DNA from: Pegea sp. RAD2-039
Lineage: Eukaryota; Chordata; Thaliacea; Salpida; Salpidae
DNA: 64,000 nt
Direction: 5' to 3'
NCBI GenBank assembly: GCA_034620365.1
Contig: JAQGEQ010000175.1
Location: forward strand, 434,001 to 498,000
Part shown: in pieces, positions 35,601 to 47,732 of the stretch
Layout of the letters: the number at the start of each line of letters is the position of its first letter
Numbering within the stretch: the stretch's first letter is position 1
Notes under the pieces: model-generated
Seen by the model: the letters and a program-made list of their open reading frames with translations, nothing else
Databases searched by the model: none
Told to the model about the DNA's origin: nothing
Program-made: the position numbers and the translations under genes

Positions 35601-38030
35601 AAAGGTTATAAAGAATTTTTAAAGAAGTCTTCAGTTCAACTGATAAGCTCTAAAGTTTTAATATATTTGATTTAATTATTATATAAGATTACCACTACAT
35701 TAACAATAGAATTATTATGTAAGTCAAACAATAGATGATTTATTTCAAAATGGGTGGATTAAACAATTGAATGACAAAACTATTGCTGAAAATGATGATT
35801 TTATTAAGTTGACTAAACATTAGAATTGAATCATTAAGAATGAATTCTCTCAATTTTAAAACAGATTTTGAATAATTTATGTAGATTGTGACTTAAAAAC
35901 GATTCTAATAAAACCAATAATCAAATTTATTATCAATAAAATTCTTTTTAGTTTAGAAGACTTCATTGAATAATGAATAAGAAACAAATTTGTTAAAACT
36001 TCAGAAATAATTACTAAAGAAAAAAAATTGATTAAAAAAATGTTGTTGAAAATTTTTGGCTAATATTTTAAAAACAATTTCAAAAATATTTTTTCATTAA
36101 AAAACTATTTTTCCAAATTGACGTTTTAAGGAACATAATTATAAAATGTTACGAACATAAAATTACTGATTACGATTCTTTAATTTCTACATTCATAGCA
36201 AACATAATACTTTCCTGAATAATAAAGACTAGAAAACTATTGTTAAGAAACCTTTTTAACAATTTACTTTAAATTTCATTACTTATTCTTATTTTAGATA
36301 TAAAAATCCATAAATTAAAGATCTTTCATTAGATAAAAAAAAATTCGACAAATTATTTACACTATCATAAATTTCTTTAAACAATTAAAAATTATTATCT
36401 AAATATTTAAATTCAACTATCAACTATACAATCTAGAGCTTTTTAAAAATAGTCAAAAGTTATCAATTAAACATAAAATTTCAAATCAAACTCCCAAGAA
36501 GCAACAATAAGAGCTGTTTTATAGTTTCTACTTTTTTGTGGGAAGAGCTTTTAACGATGTTTGATTATATTATGATTATTTCAATCAATAAAACGTTTGA
36601 CTTTATAAACAGTTAAAACTGAATCAAAAAAGTATATGTAGCTAAATAACATAAAAAGTATAATAACCAAATAAGGAATAAAATATTTGATTTATCTCAA
36701 ACACTTTATGTACAAGACATGTTTTACATGAAGCCAACTAAACTAACTAGAATTTTAATTATAAAATCATACAACATTATTCTGAACTTTAAAACGAAAA
36801 AATTCGCATTTTACTCTAGTTTCATTCAGAAAGCGAAACAAAGTCAAACTAAATCTTATCTGAGACATTTTCATGAACAAAATCCAAGTTTTTGAGTTTA
36901 ACATAGTTTTTATCTTCCCTTACAAACTTAAATTCAATATTAGTCGTAGTTAATCATAAAACTTTTATCTTGTAATACTTCATTAAACTTATTTTTAATA
37001 AATAAAAAAACATGTTTAGATAAAGAACAACTTTTAAAGGTTTAGGATTTTAATCCTAAATGCTAGTGTTTTTTGAACTAAAATATGTCTGTACTTAATC
37101 ATTTTTAATTAATAAACTTCAAACCTTTAGATATTAAAGCTGAAATTATTTTGAAATTTTATGTATTGAACACAGATATTAATCAGAAAAAATCTGCTTG
37201 CATTCATCATTAAGAAAATATTCGATTTTTTATAAAATTATTTTTTCAATTAAATTAAAACTTCTTAAAAATAAAATCATCAATTTTATACTCACCATAT
37301 TTTGCTTCAACTCTTGTAACTGAAAGTTCATTTTCACTAACTTTATCTTTTTCTCTTTAACTTTTGTTGATTCTTTTTGGTTTCTTTCCATCTGTGCATC
37401 AATACTACCAATGTGTGTAGACCTACAATTGACCTGTCTTTGAAGTGATGTATTTCCTGTCATCGCTGGACAAACTGAATCGTATTTATCATTTAAACAG
37501 TTTTGTGAAGGTCTAAACATTGAAGAAACAGGAGAAAGAGACCGGAAAGTTTTTTGGTTTGTTTGCTGGGCGATGTTAGAATAATATTGATCATTATCTC
37601 TATACCATTGGCCTTTGTGAGTTATCGGGTAATTTTGAGGAGATAACATAGGTCTTCGTATCATGAAATATTCATTAAACTTCTCTTTCATTCCATTTCC
37701 TCCACAATTCACATTTTTTTTCTGATCGTTGGTGCAGACCACTGGGAGATAAGCAAAATTATGTGAATCGGTAATTTTCTCATGAGTCTTGCTTTGGTGT
37801 TGGTTCGTTACAATCATCCCACGTGGAATGTTTCGGTTGTATTCGCTTGTTTGGTGGTGGTGGAGAGACTTGTTACTAGAAAGTAAAGGCTCGAAGCTGG
37901 TAGACATTGACTTGCAATTAGAGTGGTAACGCAAACATTTTGGATTTTCTTCACTTTTCAAACTATTTGTTTCATTTGCTGATGTAAATATTGACTCATA
38001 TTTTTCATTTGAGCTAATTTGAGATTCCAT
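29676..38030 (-). CDS. Unrecognised ~1024-residue Ser-rich protein with coiled-coil
   Basis: Six coding exons (38030-37296, 33742-33609, 33518-32027, 31593-31505, 30694-30610, 30215-29676) join in frame to 1024 residues. Residues 1-210 and about 290-1024 are low-complexity and Ser/Lys/Glu-rich, with many SSR, SPR and KKK runs. This looks like a disordered scaffold. The most structured part is about 210-277 (from MERNQKEST through KLVKMNFQLQELKQNM to ISFQTEIENDFDKLRAML), which shows heptad spacing and should form a short coiled-coil. The C-terminus has the basic block FLGPMQRFRNSFRSPRNK. The ~108 bp intron in the Lys-Ser codon is required; reading through it inserts a hydrophobic stretch. A small 5' UTR exon is likely at about 38103-38117. 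I could not name the family. A cytoskeletal or junctional adaptor is a guess from composition only. Confidence 0.72.
33743..37295 (-). other. Large intron of the 1024-residue gene
   Basis: A 3.55 kb intron between the first two coding exons. It holds a perfect TGACGTCA at 35553-35560 and otherwise A+T-rich sequence. No nested gene was seen on either strand. Confidence 0.6.
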
Positions 38031-38117
38031 TTGCTTAAAAAGTCTGAAACAACTGATTTGTTTTTAGTAATAATTAGATGAAGTCTTTTATTTTTAACTT
38101 ACGTAACATTTCAATTG

Positions 38118-41100
38118 CTGTAATAAAGCAAATTTCAATGTTAAACTATAAATTAAGCATAAATAAAAGAATTTTTAAAGGAATAAACTGATTTAACTTG
38201 TTGTTATTGAAAATTCAGTTTAACAATTTTTGAAATGAAATTTTTGTCTGAGTTTCAACATTCTTCCAGAAAATGAATTAACTAAAAAGTAATAAAATAA
38301 AAATAAGAATAAATTATAAAATTAAATAATAAGTTATATTTAAAATCAATATTTCAAGAAAATTTTAATTCAAAATTGTAAAAGTCCAAAATGTTTTCGT
38401 TCGGAAGTTTGAAAATATTCGTGTTACAAAAAACCTGCACAAGTACATCTTAGTATATCAACATCATTTTTTCATTCTTATATTCTTTTGTTAAATGAAA
38501 AAGAGTACAAAAAAATACTCTGACATATAAGATTTAAACACCTAAAAGTAATTTAGATAAATTTGACATTTTAAATAAACTTTTAAAATATATTTAAACT
38601 TTCTTAGCGGACATGAAAAAGTTATAAATTTTGGTAATTATTATTTTTTATTTAAAAAAAATGCTTGTAATAACACTACAACCAACTAACACAAGTTTAT
38701 TATAGTAAAGGGAAAAATACAAGAAAATGACTAAAAAACTGAGAGATCTTCATTATAATGATGCATTTAAAGACTTTTATTACTAATTTCTTAAAATATT
38801 CGAGTCTTAGAACATTTTGTCAAAACAAACCTCATAAAATAACTTTCAAATGCAAAAGATCTTTATAAATACTCTTGAAACATGCTTTGTTTCAAGAGTA
38901 GAAAATATTAAGTATAAACTAAATTCTCAAAGCGTAAAATAGACATCTACATTTTAAGTATCGAATCTGTTTTCCACATTTCGTTGTAAGAACTCGCTCA
39001 AAAGTGGCCTTTTTCTATAAAAATACAGGCGCGGGTTTTCTTTTTGAGCTTTACTCATTTTTTCTCTTTTCTCTTTTCTATACATCAGGTTTTTACCAAC
39101 AGTTTTTAAGAAAAAGATTAAGCATCTCGAACTAACAGCAGATAATATATCAAAATCTATCTTTTAACTAAAATTCTCATGATATATTTTCAAGCTCTGA
39201 TAAATTAAATTTGGTAAAAGTAAAATGTATAATAAAAAGTGATTAAAAATTAAGAAGCTTTTATAACATCTAACACTCAGAAAAGGGGTTATAGATTTTT
39301 AAACAGTTCTGTTTGCTTCTATCTATCTCTTATAGTTCATTTGGTATTTTATAATAGTCTATTCTTCTTAACTTTAGTCAAGGATAAGTTTAATTACATT
39401 TTAAAGTGTTTGATAATCTATGAGAATAAGATAATCTTTTTTAAATTACTCATTAATCTAAAATCATTTCATTGTTAAAAAGATTTCTATTTATAACCAT
39501 ATACTAGTGAATATTTTAACTTTTTATTAAGTTAGTTTTATTTGTTATAAAAGATATCATTTTTGATTATAAGTAAATAAAACTTGAAATTGATTTGAAC
39601 TTAAAAACGTTTATTCAATGAAATAGACTTCAAAATATATGTGCCAAAAAATTATAAGTTTTTTCGAATCTAATAATTTTGTTGATGAATATTTCAAATA
39701 ATCTCGAGTAAGTGACAACGCTAAAAAGATACATTTCAAATAAAACAAGAAAAAAGCTTTAAATTTTAATATTTTTTTTTTCAAAATAAAAAAAATAATT
39801 ATATTATTTCCATAATAATAATAATTTATTCACTTAAAAATTTAAATATATCTCTTTTTATATAAGGTCTAAAATTATATCAAATAGGATGCCAAATTTA
39901 TTTAAATAATTGTAGTAACTAAGAAGATACTAAAAACTTATCTAAAAATAAAAACTTTTTAAAATCAGTTAAATCTAATCAAATCTAGTATCAACCATAT
40001 ATGATTTATAAAATGATTAATAAAATGATAATATGTCGCTCGTATATCAAATCTAACTTAAGCAATCTCTGATTATCAGAAGGAACATCTAAAATTTATA
40101 TTCTACTGTCAATCAAACTTTCTGACAAAGTTGACAACGAAAAAAATAATAACTTTTCTTATTTAGAAAAATGATGGTTTCGAAATTAGTGGATATCACT
40201 GCAGTTCAAATTGATAAAGAGTTGTAAACAGCGGATTAATTTCAAATAACTTTTATTGAAAAACATTTTTAGAGAAAAAATTGTACATTAACACTAGGCA
40301 GGTTTTCTGTCAGAATAAAAGTCTATAAAGGTTTCAAGAAAAAAAGCTTCATGAGATCATGAGCTTGAAAGAATTCTTTAAATTTATGTCTTCAGTGTCT
40401 TCCTGTCAACATTGACTGTTTACTTGTCACAAGCGTTTACTCAACACCTTTCATCTAACCATCTCAAGAACATCTTAAATTGGACTCGACAGACTCAAGT
40501 CCTAAACAAAGATATTCTAAATGTTTCAAAGGTGTTTACTTTTCTGCAATACTTTTCTTTTTATTTATATGATAGATTTTATGAAGAATAATAAAGTTTA
40601 CTTAAAAAATATTACAAAACTGGTTTCAAATATCTAAGAATTGAAGTTTAAACAATTTTGGTGGTTCTTAAATTTACACTTTTATTAAAAAAACGAAAAT
40701 ACAAGAAGCAAAAACATCAATAAAATTTCTTATCAAGTTTGTGAAGTTAATTTTGATGATTTACAAAAAGACAACTAAGCTAACTCGATCGTAGAGATAA
40801 TTTTGATTCATTTGCTTACTAAAAACTAAAAACGTCTTTTTAAAGCATCTTGTGGTTGGTTTTTAACTTGTGGTTAGAAAAGTAAAATGTTTTGAAGTTG
40901 AAAGAATTTAAAAAGTAAAGGATTAAGTTACTAATTTTTTGAAGTTTTAAAAAAGTATAAAGATCTGAACTAATTCAGTCATGAAAAATTGTAAACAATA
41001 TTCTATCAACAACTAGTCGTTTTTCGCTTTGTAAAATATCTTCTTATTTTCATTTGACTTTTCTACAAAGTTTAATTGTTTTCTAGAATTGAAAATGATA

Positions 41101-41130
41101 ATTTTTCGTAATTTTTTTGGAGTATTATCC
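38118..41130. other. Intergenic, A+T-rich
   Basis: Upstream region of the minus-strand gene. A slightly less A+T-rich interval lies at about 38990-39060. Nothing coding was recognised. Confidence 0.4.
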
Positions 41131-41413
41131 CGAAGTCGCTCGCGTTGTTCAAGCACAAGTTGAACCGTTATAATATTGCCAACATTGTCATTTCTAAACT
41201 GTGATTTTTCCTTTTTTATATTATTAACATTTCCATGTAATTGTTCACTGTTATATGCTTTGAGTGCTATCGAAATACCATGTGTTACATCTTTTACTTT
41301 CTATACTTCTAACTTAATAGATATACTATAGAGATACTATTTGTGAGAATGTATGTTAGCGAGAGGTGCTCTCTTCACGTACCCTTCTTCGCATTTATTG
41401 TAATAAATAAATT
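41131..41413 (+). mobile_element. 5'-truncated LINE 3' end
   Basis: Starts at CGAAGTCGCTCGCGTTGTTC, which corresponds to 20409 in the longest copy. It keeps the final coding segment in decayed form and the full 3' tail. Hairpin GAGAG-GTG-CTCTC is at 41361-41373. The tail ends with TTCGCATTTATTGTAATAAA. Confidence 0.85.
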
Positions 41414-41518
41414 ATGTCTTACAATTAGTACGATCACATCCTTTTGTTTACAAGCATGTAGTTTTAACATCTACTTCTACTAATTTATTGGTTTTCGTAT
41501 CCTTACTTAAGCTGTGTC

Positions 41519-41830
41519 TATCTCCGTAGTGTCGCGGGTCACACCCGTCTAACATGCGGAAGGTCTTGGGTTCGAGCCCAGGTGGACATATATTTGCGAA
41601 AAGGAAAAGTTGATGAATAAAACCAACGGCTTCATCTTTGTTAGACTCAAGGAGATGCAAAAATTTGAATTTAAAGCCGGAGTTGTGGCCTCATAGGCAG
41701 CTTGTCTCTGTACTCAGAGCTGTTCTGGCTATGATGCCAGCTGGGCGTAACCGCATCAGTCCTTTTGATGAGATCCTGCTGCATGGGTAACAACTGGATC
41801 TCCATAATTTCTTCCCTGACTTATCATATA
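41519..41830 (+). mobile_element. tRNA-Val(AAC)-derived SINE with structured body
   Basis: 41519-41588 folds and reads like a tRNA-Val: CCGTAGTGTCGCGGGT (A box), then an anticodon arm CCGT-CTAACAT-GCGG with anticodon AAC, then AAGGTC and the B box GGGTTCGAGCCC. The acceptor stem is damaged, so it is a retroposon head and not a working tRNA. After a spacer comes a distinctly less A+T-rich body (about 41675-41815) containing paired elements, including the perfect 7-bp inverted repeat GAGATCC (41770-41776) and GGATCTC (41796-41802). Its head resembles that of the SINE at 588 around the B box and the following GGTGGA-CATATA. Whether head and body form one element is inferred. Confidence 0.65.
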
Positions 41831-42203
41831 TATTTATTAATCTGAAATTCATATTAACATCGACAAGTTAACAATTTTTTCGTAAATTTTTACATTCTAT
41901 AAGCAAAAAAAATAGTGAAAATTAGCTGAATAAAAGTTAATAGAAAGATATTTAGTTTTAATACATCAGCTGAAATATATCATTTGTTACTTGAAAATTT
42001 ATTCTTTTGTATTTCACTATACATTTTTTAAAAATTAATTGCATATAGTGAAAGGTTTTGAATATCTAAAAATATAAGTTTTAAAAAATAGTATTTCAAA
42101 AAAATTATTTTGACTACGTTTTTAAATTATTTTATACGAGACAAGAATTTTGTATAAAGTTTAATTATTTATTTGTTTTTATTTATTTTTTTTGTTCAGT
42201 TGT

Positions 42204-42344
42204 TTGCTATTAATTGTTTTATTTATTTATTTCAATAAATGTACCTTCCACCAGCACACATTCTCACAAATAATACCTAATAAGTTAGAAATATAGAAAA
42301 AAAGATGTAACACACGTCATTTCAGTAGTTTTCAAAACAAAAGT
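42204..42344 (-). mobile_element. LINE 3' end, minus strand
   Basis: The reverse complement reads ACTACTGAAATGACGTGTGT, ACATCTTTTTTTCTATATTT, GTGAGAATGTGTG and CATTTATTG, ending in AATAAATAAATAAAAC. This matches the plus-strand LINE tails. The hairpin part is replaced by GGTGGAAGG and no longer pairs. Confidence 0.8.
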
Positions 42345-44999
42345 CTAAACCTACACTAAAAAATAACAAATTCAAAAAAATTAATATTATATAAATATTC
42401 TATAACATGAATGTTCAAACAGCTATCTGAGTTTTTGGTGAAAAACCTACAGATAATCTAATTTGTAAACAGACATCTGTACAATATTTTAAATCAGTCA
42501 AACGATATATAAAAGTATTGAAAGCAAGTTCTAAGCTAAGATTTTGACATAGATTTACAGCTAAACGTAAAAGACAATGAAATATTAGAAATATTAACTT
42601 TATTGAAACTTTTTTTGGAGGCTTAGATTTTATTTATTACCATAAAAATAAGAACGATAAACTAAAAAGTTTCACAAAAATCAAAATCACTCAATATCTA
42701 GTCACTAGTAAGTTGTTAAGTTAGCTATCTATGCTTAAAAAACACATTATTATATCCTTACTTTTGAGCTCAAATAATCATAGAAAACATTTGAACAAAA
42801 TGAATGTGATCATATTTATTTATTTCAATAATATCTACACAAAACAGAAAGTGTTGTAACAATATATCAACAATCTATGGAGTGTTGCTCATTTGTTTAG
42901 ATTAAAATTCAATTATTTTGTATTTTCAGGAAATGAAAGAACAATTATGAAGGTATTTTCTTCGCACCGTGGTCCTTAAAACTTTCAGCTAATTATCCTT
43001 AATAAGTTTTGATTAATAAGTTTTTCTTGGCTAGCTTTTGTTAGCCGAAGAGTTTTACAATCCAAGAAACTGAATTCTGCGCAAAGTTTAGATTATTTTT
43101 GATGATTATAAGTTATTATAACACTACCAATGTAGTTACTTTGCGAATAAATGAATCTCTCACGGTTGAATGATTTATAAGATAGTGTTAAGTATTAAGC
43201 TTCAAATTTGTAAATAAGAATTTAAAACATACAGTGACAACTTTCTTATTTTAATAAGTTTTACATTTTAGATATATTTGCTAAATATTTGAACTTTGTT
43301 AAAACCGTGTTTACATGAGTAAAGCTTGTTTTATTTACTGAAATATTATTTGATTGCTTTTCTAGTTCAATTGAAAGCTTTAAACTATATTAGAGAAGAT
43401 ATTCTTCTTTATTTAACAAGTTTGTTTACTAAAATTTATACGATACCAACTAAAAAAGTTGGTTAAAAAAGTAGTTAAACTAAACCTAGTAAGTTTTAGA
43501 AATATATGACAACCCTAAGAAATAATAAAACTTGAAATAATGATTTTTAATCCTCTGTCTAGAGTGTTAGTTACATCTAGTTCACTTAATGAAGAAAGGC
43601 TTTGAGTTTAAATAGGGTCTTTAGACCACCCAACAGATTACTACTTACGTCATTTGAGTTCTTACAATGGTTTTAAATTGCACTCTTTTAATTCAATTTG
43701 TATCTTTATTAGTTTATAAAATTAAATAGCGGATATAGTTTCCTCAACATGCGTGCTACTGATATGCTGTGAAATTTGGAAAAAGTTTTGAGACTAAATC
43801 AATTTTAGAGAATCAAATTTATTCAGTCAATTGTGATTCAAAAACACATTTCAAGCTTTTCATTTCAACATAGGTTTTGTAGTGTTAGTTAAAGTCAGTA
43901 TTAGAAGGTTATAATAATCTATTTATTATATAGAAGTCGTTTTAACGCTGAGTTTTGGTTTCTTAATGAGGTATAAGAACTTAGATTTTTAATGATATTA
44001 GTCAATTGTAATAACAGTGTTTGTATGTGATTAACACTTTTTAATTTCTACAAGTTTAGTTATCTCAACTAATATTTAAAAAAGTGAAAACTTGATAAAT
44101 ATTTGAATATTTAACAGTCAAAATTTAACTTAAACTAAAAACTATGAAAAAACTTATTTGTAGCTTTATGTGAATAAAAAAAAGTCATCTCAAAGGTGTT
44201 TTTTCTTCATAGTATATTTATTAAATATGCATAACTCACTTTAAAAGGTTTAAAATAAGAAAAAATGAAAACAAAATTAAAAGATTTTACAATAAAGTCC
44301 TAAAAACTGATAAATCATTATATAGAAAATCAATTATTTATCAAGCTGTTATATTTGAAAAGTATAATAGATATAAGGCTAATTATTTGATTATATGCTT
44401 GTAAATTTGTTCGAAAATTTCTAGTGCTAACATTATCATTTAATATAATTCTGTAAAATCACGAATTCAATGAATAAATTTGAATTAAAGTAATTGATAT
44501 GATGGTTGTAAAACATATGGAAGATGTTGAATGGATTTCAGGTCAATAATCTTATTAAGATTTTCCACTTCAAAGCAACAAGCGTCATAAAAGAAGTTAA
44601 ACAAAGTCCCTGAAAAGGAAACTGATATTAAACAGATTTCTACCAGATTGGTGGTGAGTCTTTTTTGCAAACAGGAAAGACAATCAGAAGTGAAAGAGCT
44701 TTCTGCTACTAATGATTTTGCGTTGGACTTAAGAATATTGCCTTAAGGGTTTAGAAACGTTAGAAGCTTAAACAGGGATGACGTCATTCGTTCACGCGGC
44801 TGGTCATCCGTAGCCAGGATTAAGCAAAAAGCGCGTGACATAAAGAAGCTGATTTTGTAGGATCCAGGCATTTCTTCCTAGTTGGTATGATAAGAAGACT
44901 CACTGGAAGACTACTTCAGATTCCTAGAAAGGTTGATACTATAGTTTAGAATTAGTTGACTTTTTTAGTAAAGGATTTAAGTTTGAGAATTAAAATTTT
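42345..44999. other. Intergenic region upstream of the first URM1-like gene
   Basis: Mostly A+T-rich. From about 44640 to 45060 it is less A+T-rich and looks promoter-like, with TGACGTCA at 44779-44786, CGCGGCTGGTCATCC and AAAGCGCGTGAC. The minus strand of 44485-44740 has an 80-odd codon open frame (FNFFYDACCFEVENLNK) with no recognised homology. Confidence 0.4.
44779..44786. promoter_or_regulatory. CRE/ATF palindrome
   Basis: A perfect TGACGTCA, 524 bp upstream of the first URM1-like ATG and in the local low-A+T patch. CREB/ATF bZIP factors bind this palindrome; function here is inferred. Confidence 0.5.
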
Positions 45000-45310
45000 A
45001 TGAACAGACGTTGTACTTCTTGCGGAATGAAGATAAATTATCGTATCAGATCATATCAGCGCGCGTATATACTCACTGAAGCATACGATTCACGTGTTAA
45101 CTTGAGATTTATGATAAAAGGAGAAAATAACTGGTGAGATATTAAAGTAAAAAGCTCAGATGATAGAATTACTAGTAGATTAAATAGTTTTTTATGTTTA
45201 TTTGATGCTATTTACAAAAAGTAAAAGTTGTTTAAAGGTTTGTGTTGAAAGTATTTTCTAAAACTTAAAAACATTTTTGCAGCAAAAGTATAAGAAATTT
45301 GATTAACTAA
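45000..45310 (+). CDS. Possible upstream mini-ORF with CxxC, overlapping the URM1-like start
   Basis: ATG 45000 opens a frame containing MNRRCTSCGMKINYR. A strong donor (GTGAGA) follows 45133 and a good acceptor is at 45281-45282. The spliced frame is 53 codons and ends in TAA at 45308-45310, whose last base is the A of the next gene's ATG (TAATG). If this transcript exists, it would be an upstream ORF touching the URM1-like start. If the acceptor is used by a spliced leader instead, the mini-ORF is not in the mature mRNA. No homology was recognised. Confidence 0.28.
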
Positions 45311-45585
45311 TGATGCCACTAAAAGTTAAATTAGAAGTTCAAAGGTTACCAATTAAAAATCAAAAAGAAAACAGGACTTTAGATTTGTACGATGATGGTG
45401 AGGAATGGACAATTGGAAGATTATTAAAACACATCCAAAGGAATTATTTCGATTTTTCTAGTGATCCAGTTGGAGAAAAATTCTTACAAAAGATATATGT
45501 TTGGGTGTGTGGGATCGATTATAAACTTCTTGGTGAACAGAGTTATAAGATCAAAGATGGAGATTCAATTTTCATGATTATTTGA
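45310..45585 (+). CDS. URM1-like beta-grasp protein A, no C-terminal Gly-Gly
   Basis: An uninterrupted 91-residue frame. Its second half aligns without gaps to ubiquitin-related modifier 1: EEWTIGRLLKHI corresponds to the EPWDIRNLLIWI region, and then IYVWVCGIDYKLLGEQSYKI and KDGDSIFMII correspond to [20 protein letters not shown] and QDQDSVLFIS. Canonical URM1 (about 101 residues) continues with a short segment ending in Gly-Gly, which is adenylated and thiocarboxylated for tRNA 2-thiolation and protein urmylation. Here the stop comes right after the last strand. The N-terminal FGGG..LLF block is also absent. An acceptor-like AG lies at 45281-45282. The start could be the second ATG, one codon later. 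Confidence 0.75.
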   Translation: MMPLKVKLEVQRLPIKNQKENRTLDLYDDGEEWTIGRLLKHIQRNYFDFSSDPVGEKFLQKIYVWVCGIDYKLLGEQSYKIKDGDSIFMII

Positions 45586-47308
45586 TTTGGACCTTATTAA
45601 ATTTTAAACTTCTTTTTATGCATCAGTTTGTTATGGTTATGTGATTTACTTAACACAATGATATCCGAGTTTTTATGTTTTCTGAATAAACAGTTTGTTG
45701 TATTTAGTTCATTTAATTATAACTAATTAGAAAAGAGTTTATATTAGTTGATTAGTTTAACTAGCAAAGATGATGTAAATTTGATATTTTTCAAGTAAAA
45801 CTCAGTTAAAAGAATATTTTAAAACTAAAGCTTTCATTATCTTACCTTTTGTTTTAATCGCTTAATCCTATAAACTTTCATTATTCAGATAAATTTAATG
45901 AGTCACCATAAAGCACAGTGACAAGTATTTGAAAGTGACAATGTGAACTGAAAATTCTGAAGATTTGTTAGACAGTAAGAGCTAATGAAATTGAAGATTT
46001 AAGATCCTAACCACAAATGTTGGATACCAGCCAATGAGATTATGAAATAGCATTTGATAGTTACTCAAACTAGTTGTAGATAAGATTTTAAACAAATATC
46101 GGTTTAGTTGACGTGACTTGAGCTTTTTCGGTTTAAATGTTAAAAAACGATAAATTGTAATTGAAAGTTTCTATTATAAGTTGAAATAAAGATTATTAAA
46201 TTGAATGATTCAATTTGAAAGTTATATTAAGGCTTGAAAAACTGTTGAATAAATTTGAGAAATAAGTATTTTTTAATTACATTTTTAAACCTTATTTCAA
46301 AAATAAACCTTTATAAGTTTATTATTTGATTTTTTTTATCTAACTAGATGGAGATAGTTTGATTATTAGATAGTTTCTGAGTTTTTTCGAAGAATTCAAT
46401 TATAATAAATTTATTTTCTTTTAGTATGAAGTCTTTTGAACAAATTTTTTCGAATGACGATTACTTACATCAAAACAATTCAAAAACTTAAAAAAAAAAA
46501 CTTATCAATCTTCAAAAGATTATATCTAGAAAATACTCAACTGGTATAAGAGGTAGAAATTGATTCATAAGTTTAATGAGAAGTTGTAGAAATATTTTGT
46601 ATACTACTACAAGGAAAAATGTAAGTTGCTTAATTGTAGATTACTAAAAAATAGGTCTCAAAAGCTTTCAGCCAATTAGAAGTAAGCTATATGTAAACTA
46701 GATGATTAATCTAAGAGATTAAAAGATCTAAATAGAAGTGAATAACAAAAAAGGTTTGTGAAAATCACATCAAACAAAAGGTTTTTTTTTTATTTAGTTG
46801 ATGTTGTCTAACTGATTATTTTTATTTTTCGTTTTATCAACAAAGAAGTTGTATTGAATATTAAAAATGTTTTTCAACTTTCGCTAACTCAGTTTATAAA
46901 AGTATTTATTTCAGAAAATACTTCATAATATTAAAGAATACTTATTAATTATTCATTTATTTGTATCTACAAAAACAATTTTGCTCATTTTAAACAGTTT
47001 AATTCAATTTACCTTATTTCTATTTCAGATGTAACATACGTCTTTTACAGTAATTTTTCTTCAAATCAATTACCAATAATATCAATTATCTAAAAATAGT
47101 AAAATTGTATCACATAATGCCACCATTATTTTTTTAATATCATGTGGTTGTGAGATACGTCGTCACTTTAAAAGATCTTTTTTTATGATATCAAAATCTT
47201 GATGATAGTTCTTACATTTACGTCTTTAAAAAAATATAAAGTCAGAAAAAGAAATTTGATAAGATATAATCTTCGATATGAAAACTTATCTCTACGTTAG
47301 GTCGCTAG
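45586..47308. other. Spacer between the two URM1-like genes
   Basis: A+T-rich; no third copy was seen in any frame. The last ~150 bp becomes less A+T-rich before the second gene. Confidence 0.45.
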
Positions 47309-47316
47309 TGACGTCA
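47309..47316. promoter_or_regulatory. CRE/ATF palindrome
   Basis: A perfect TGACGTCA, 417 bp upstream of the second URM1-like ATG and in a low-A+T patch (about 47290-47350). It parallels the site upstream of the first copy; role inferred. Confidence 0.5.
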
Positions 47317-47732
47317 ACACATCGCGGGTTATCATGCACTTTCAGTACGTAGAACACTTTCTTTATATGCTTCTTGCTTAGATTCAAATACCTCATTTAG
47401 TTTTTACAAAAGCATTGAACAGGCAGCAAGTAAGCTACTGGTTTCAGGATTAGTCAGTTTTGTTATTTAGAGTAGCAGAACCTCGTTTAAGTCGATTCGA
47501 CTGATAGTAAAGATTAGTTTATTAGATTTTAGTACAGGAAACATCTACATAGTATTGAACAGTTGTTTAATTATCCTAGGCGTAAGAATTTATGCTTGAT
47601 CATGTGATATATATGACCAGCAGCTTATTAGTAACCTAATTATTCGATCTTATTTCAATTATTTTACCTTTTTCATTTATAGACTAGTTTGTTGTGTGTT
47701 TTAGAATTAACAAATATAAAAGGTATAATAGA

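Noticed and set aside
41519-41590. Functional tRNA-Val gene
   Set aside because: The acceptor stem does not pair properly and the segment continues into retroposon sequence. It is a tRNA-derived SINE head.
41761-41802. Possible hammerhead ribozyme around TTGATGAG
   Set aside because: The GAAA core partner and a third stem are missing; only the simple GAGATCC/GGATCTC hairpin is present.
41761-41822. Possible box C/D snoRNA (TTGATGA and CTGA)
   Set aside because: There is no terminal stem, the C box is imperfect, and the spacing is short. The segment lies inside a SINE-like element.
44485-44740. Minus-strand 80-odd codon frame upstream of the URM1-like gene
   Set aside because: No homology, no convincing splice sites, and it overlaps a promoter-like region. 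Kept only as a note.
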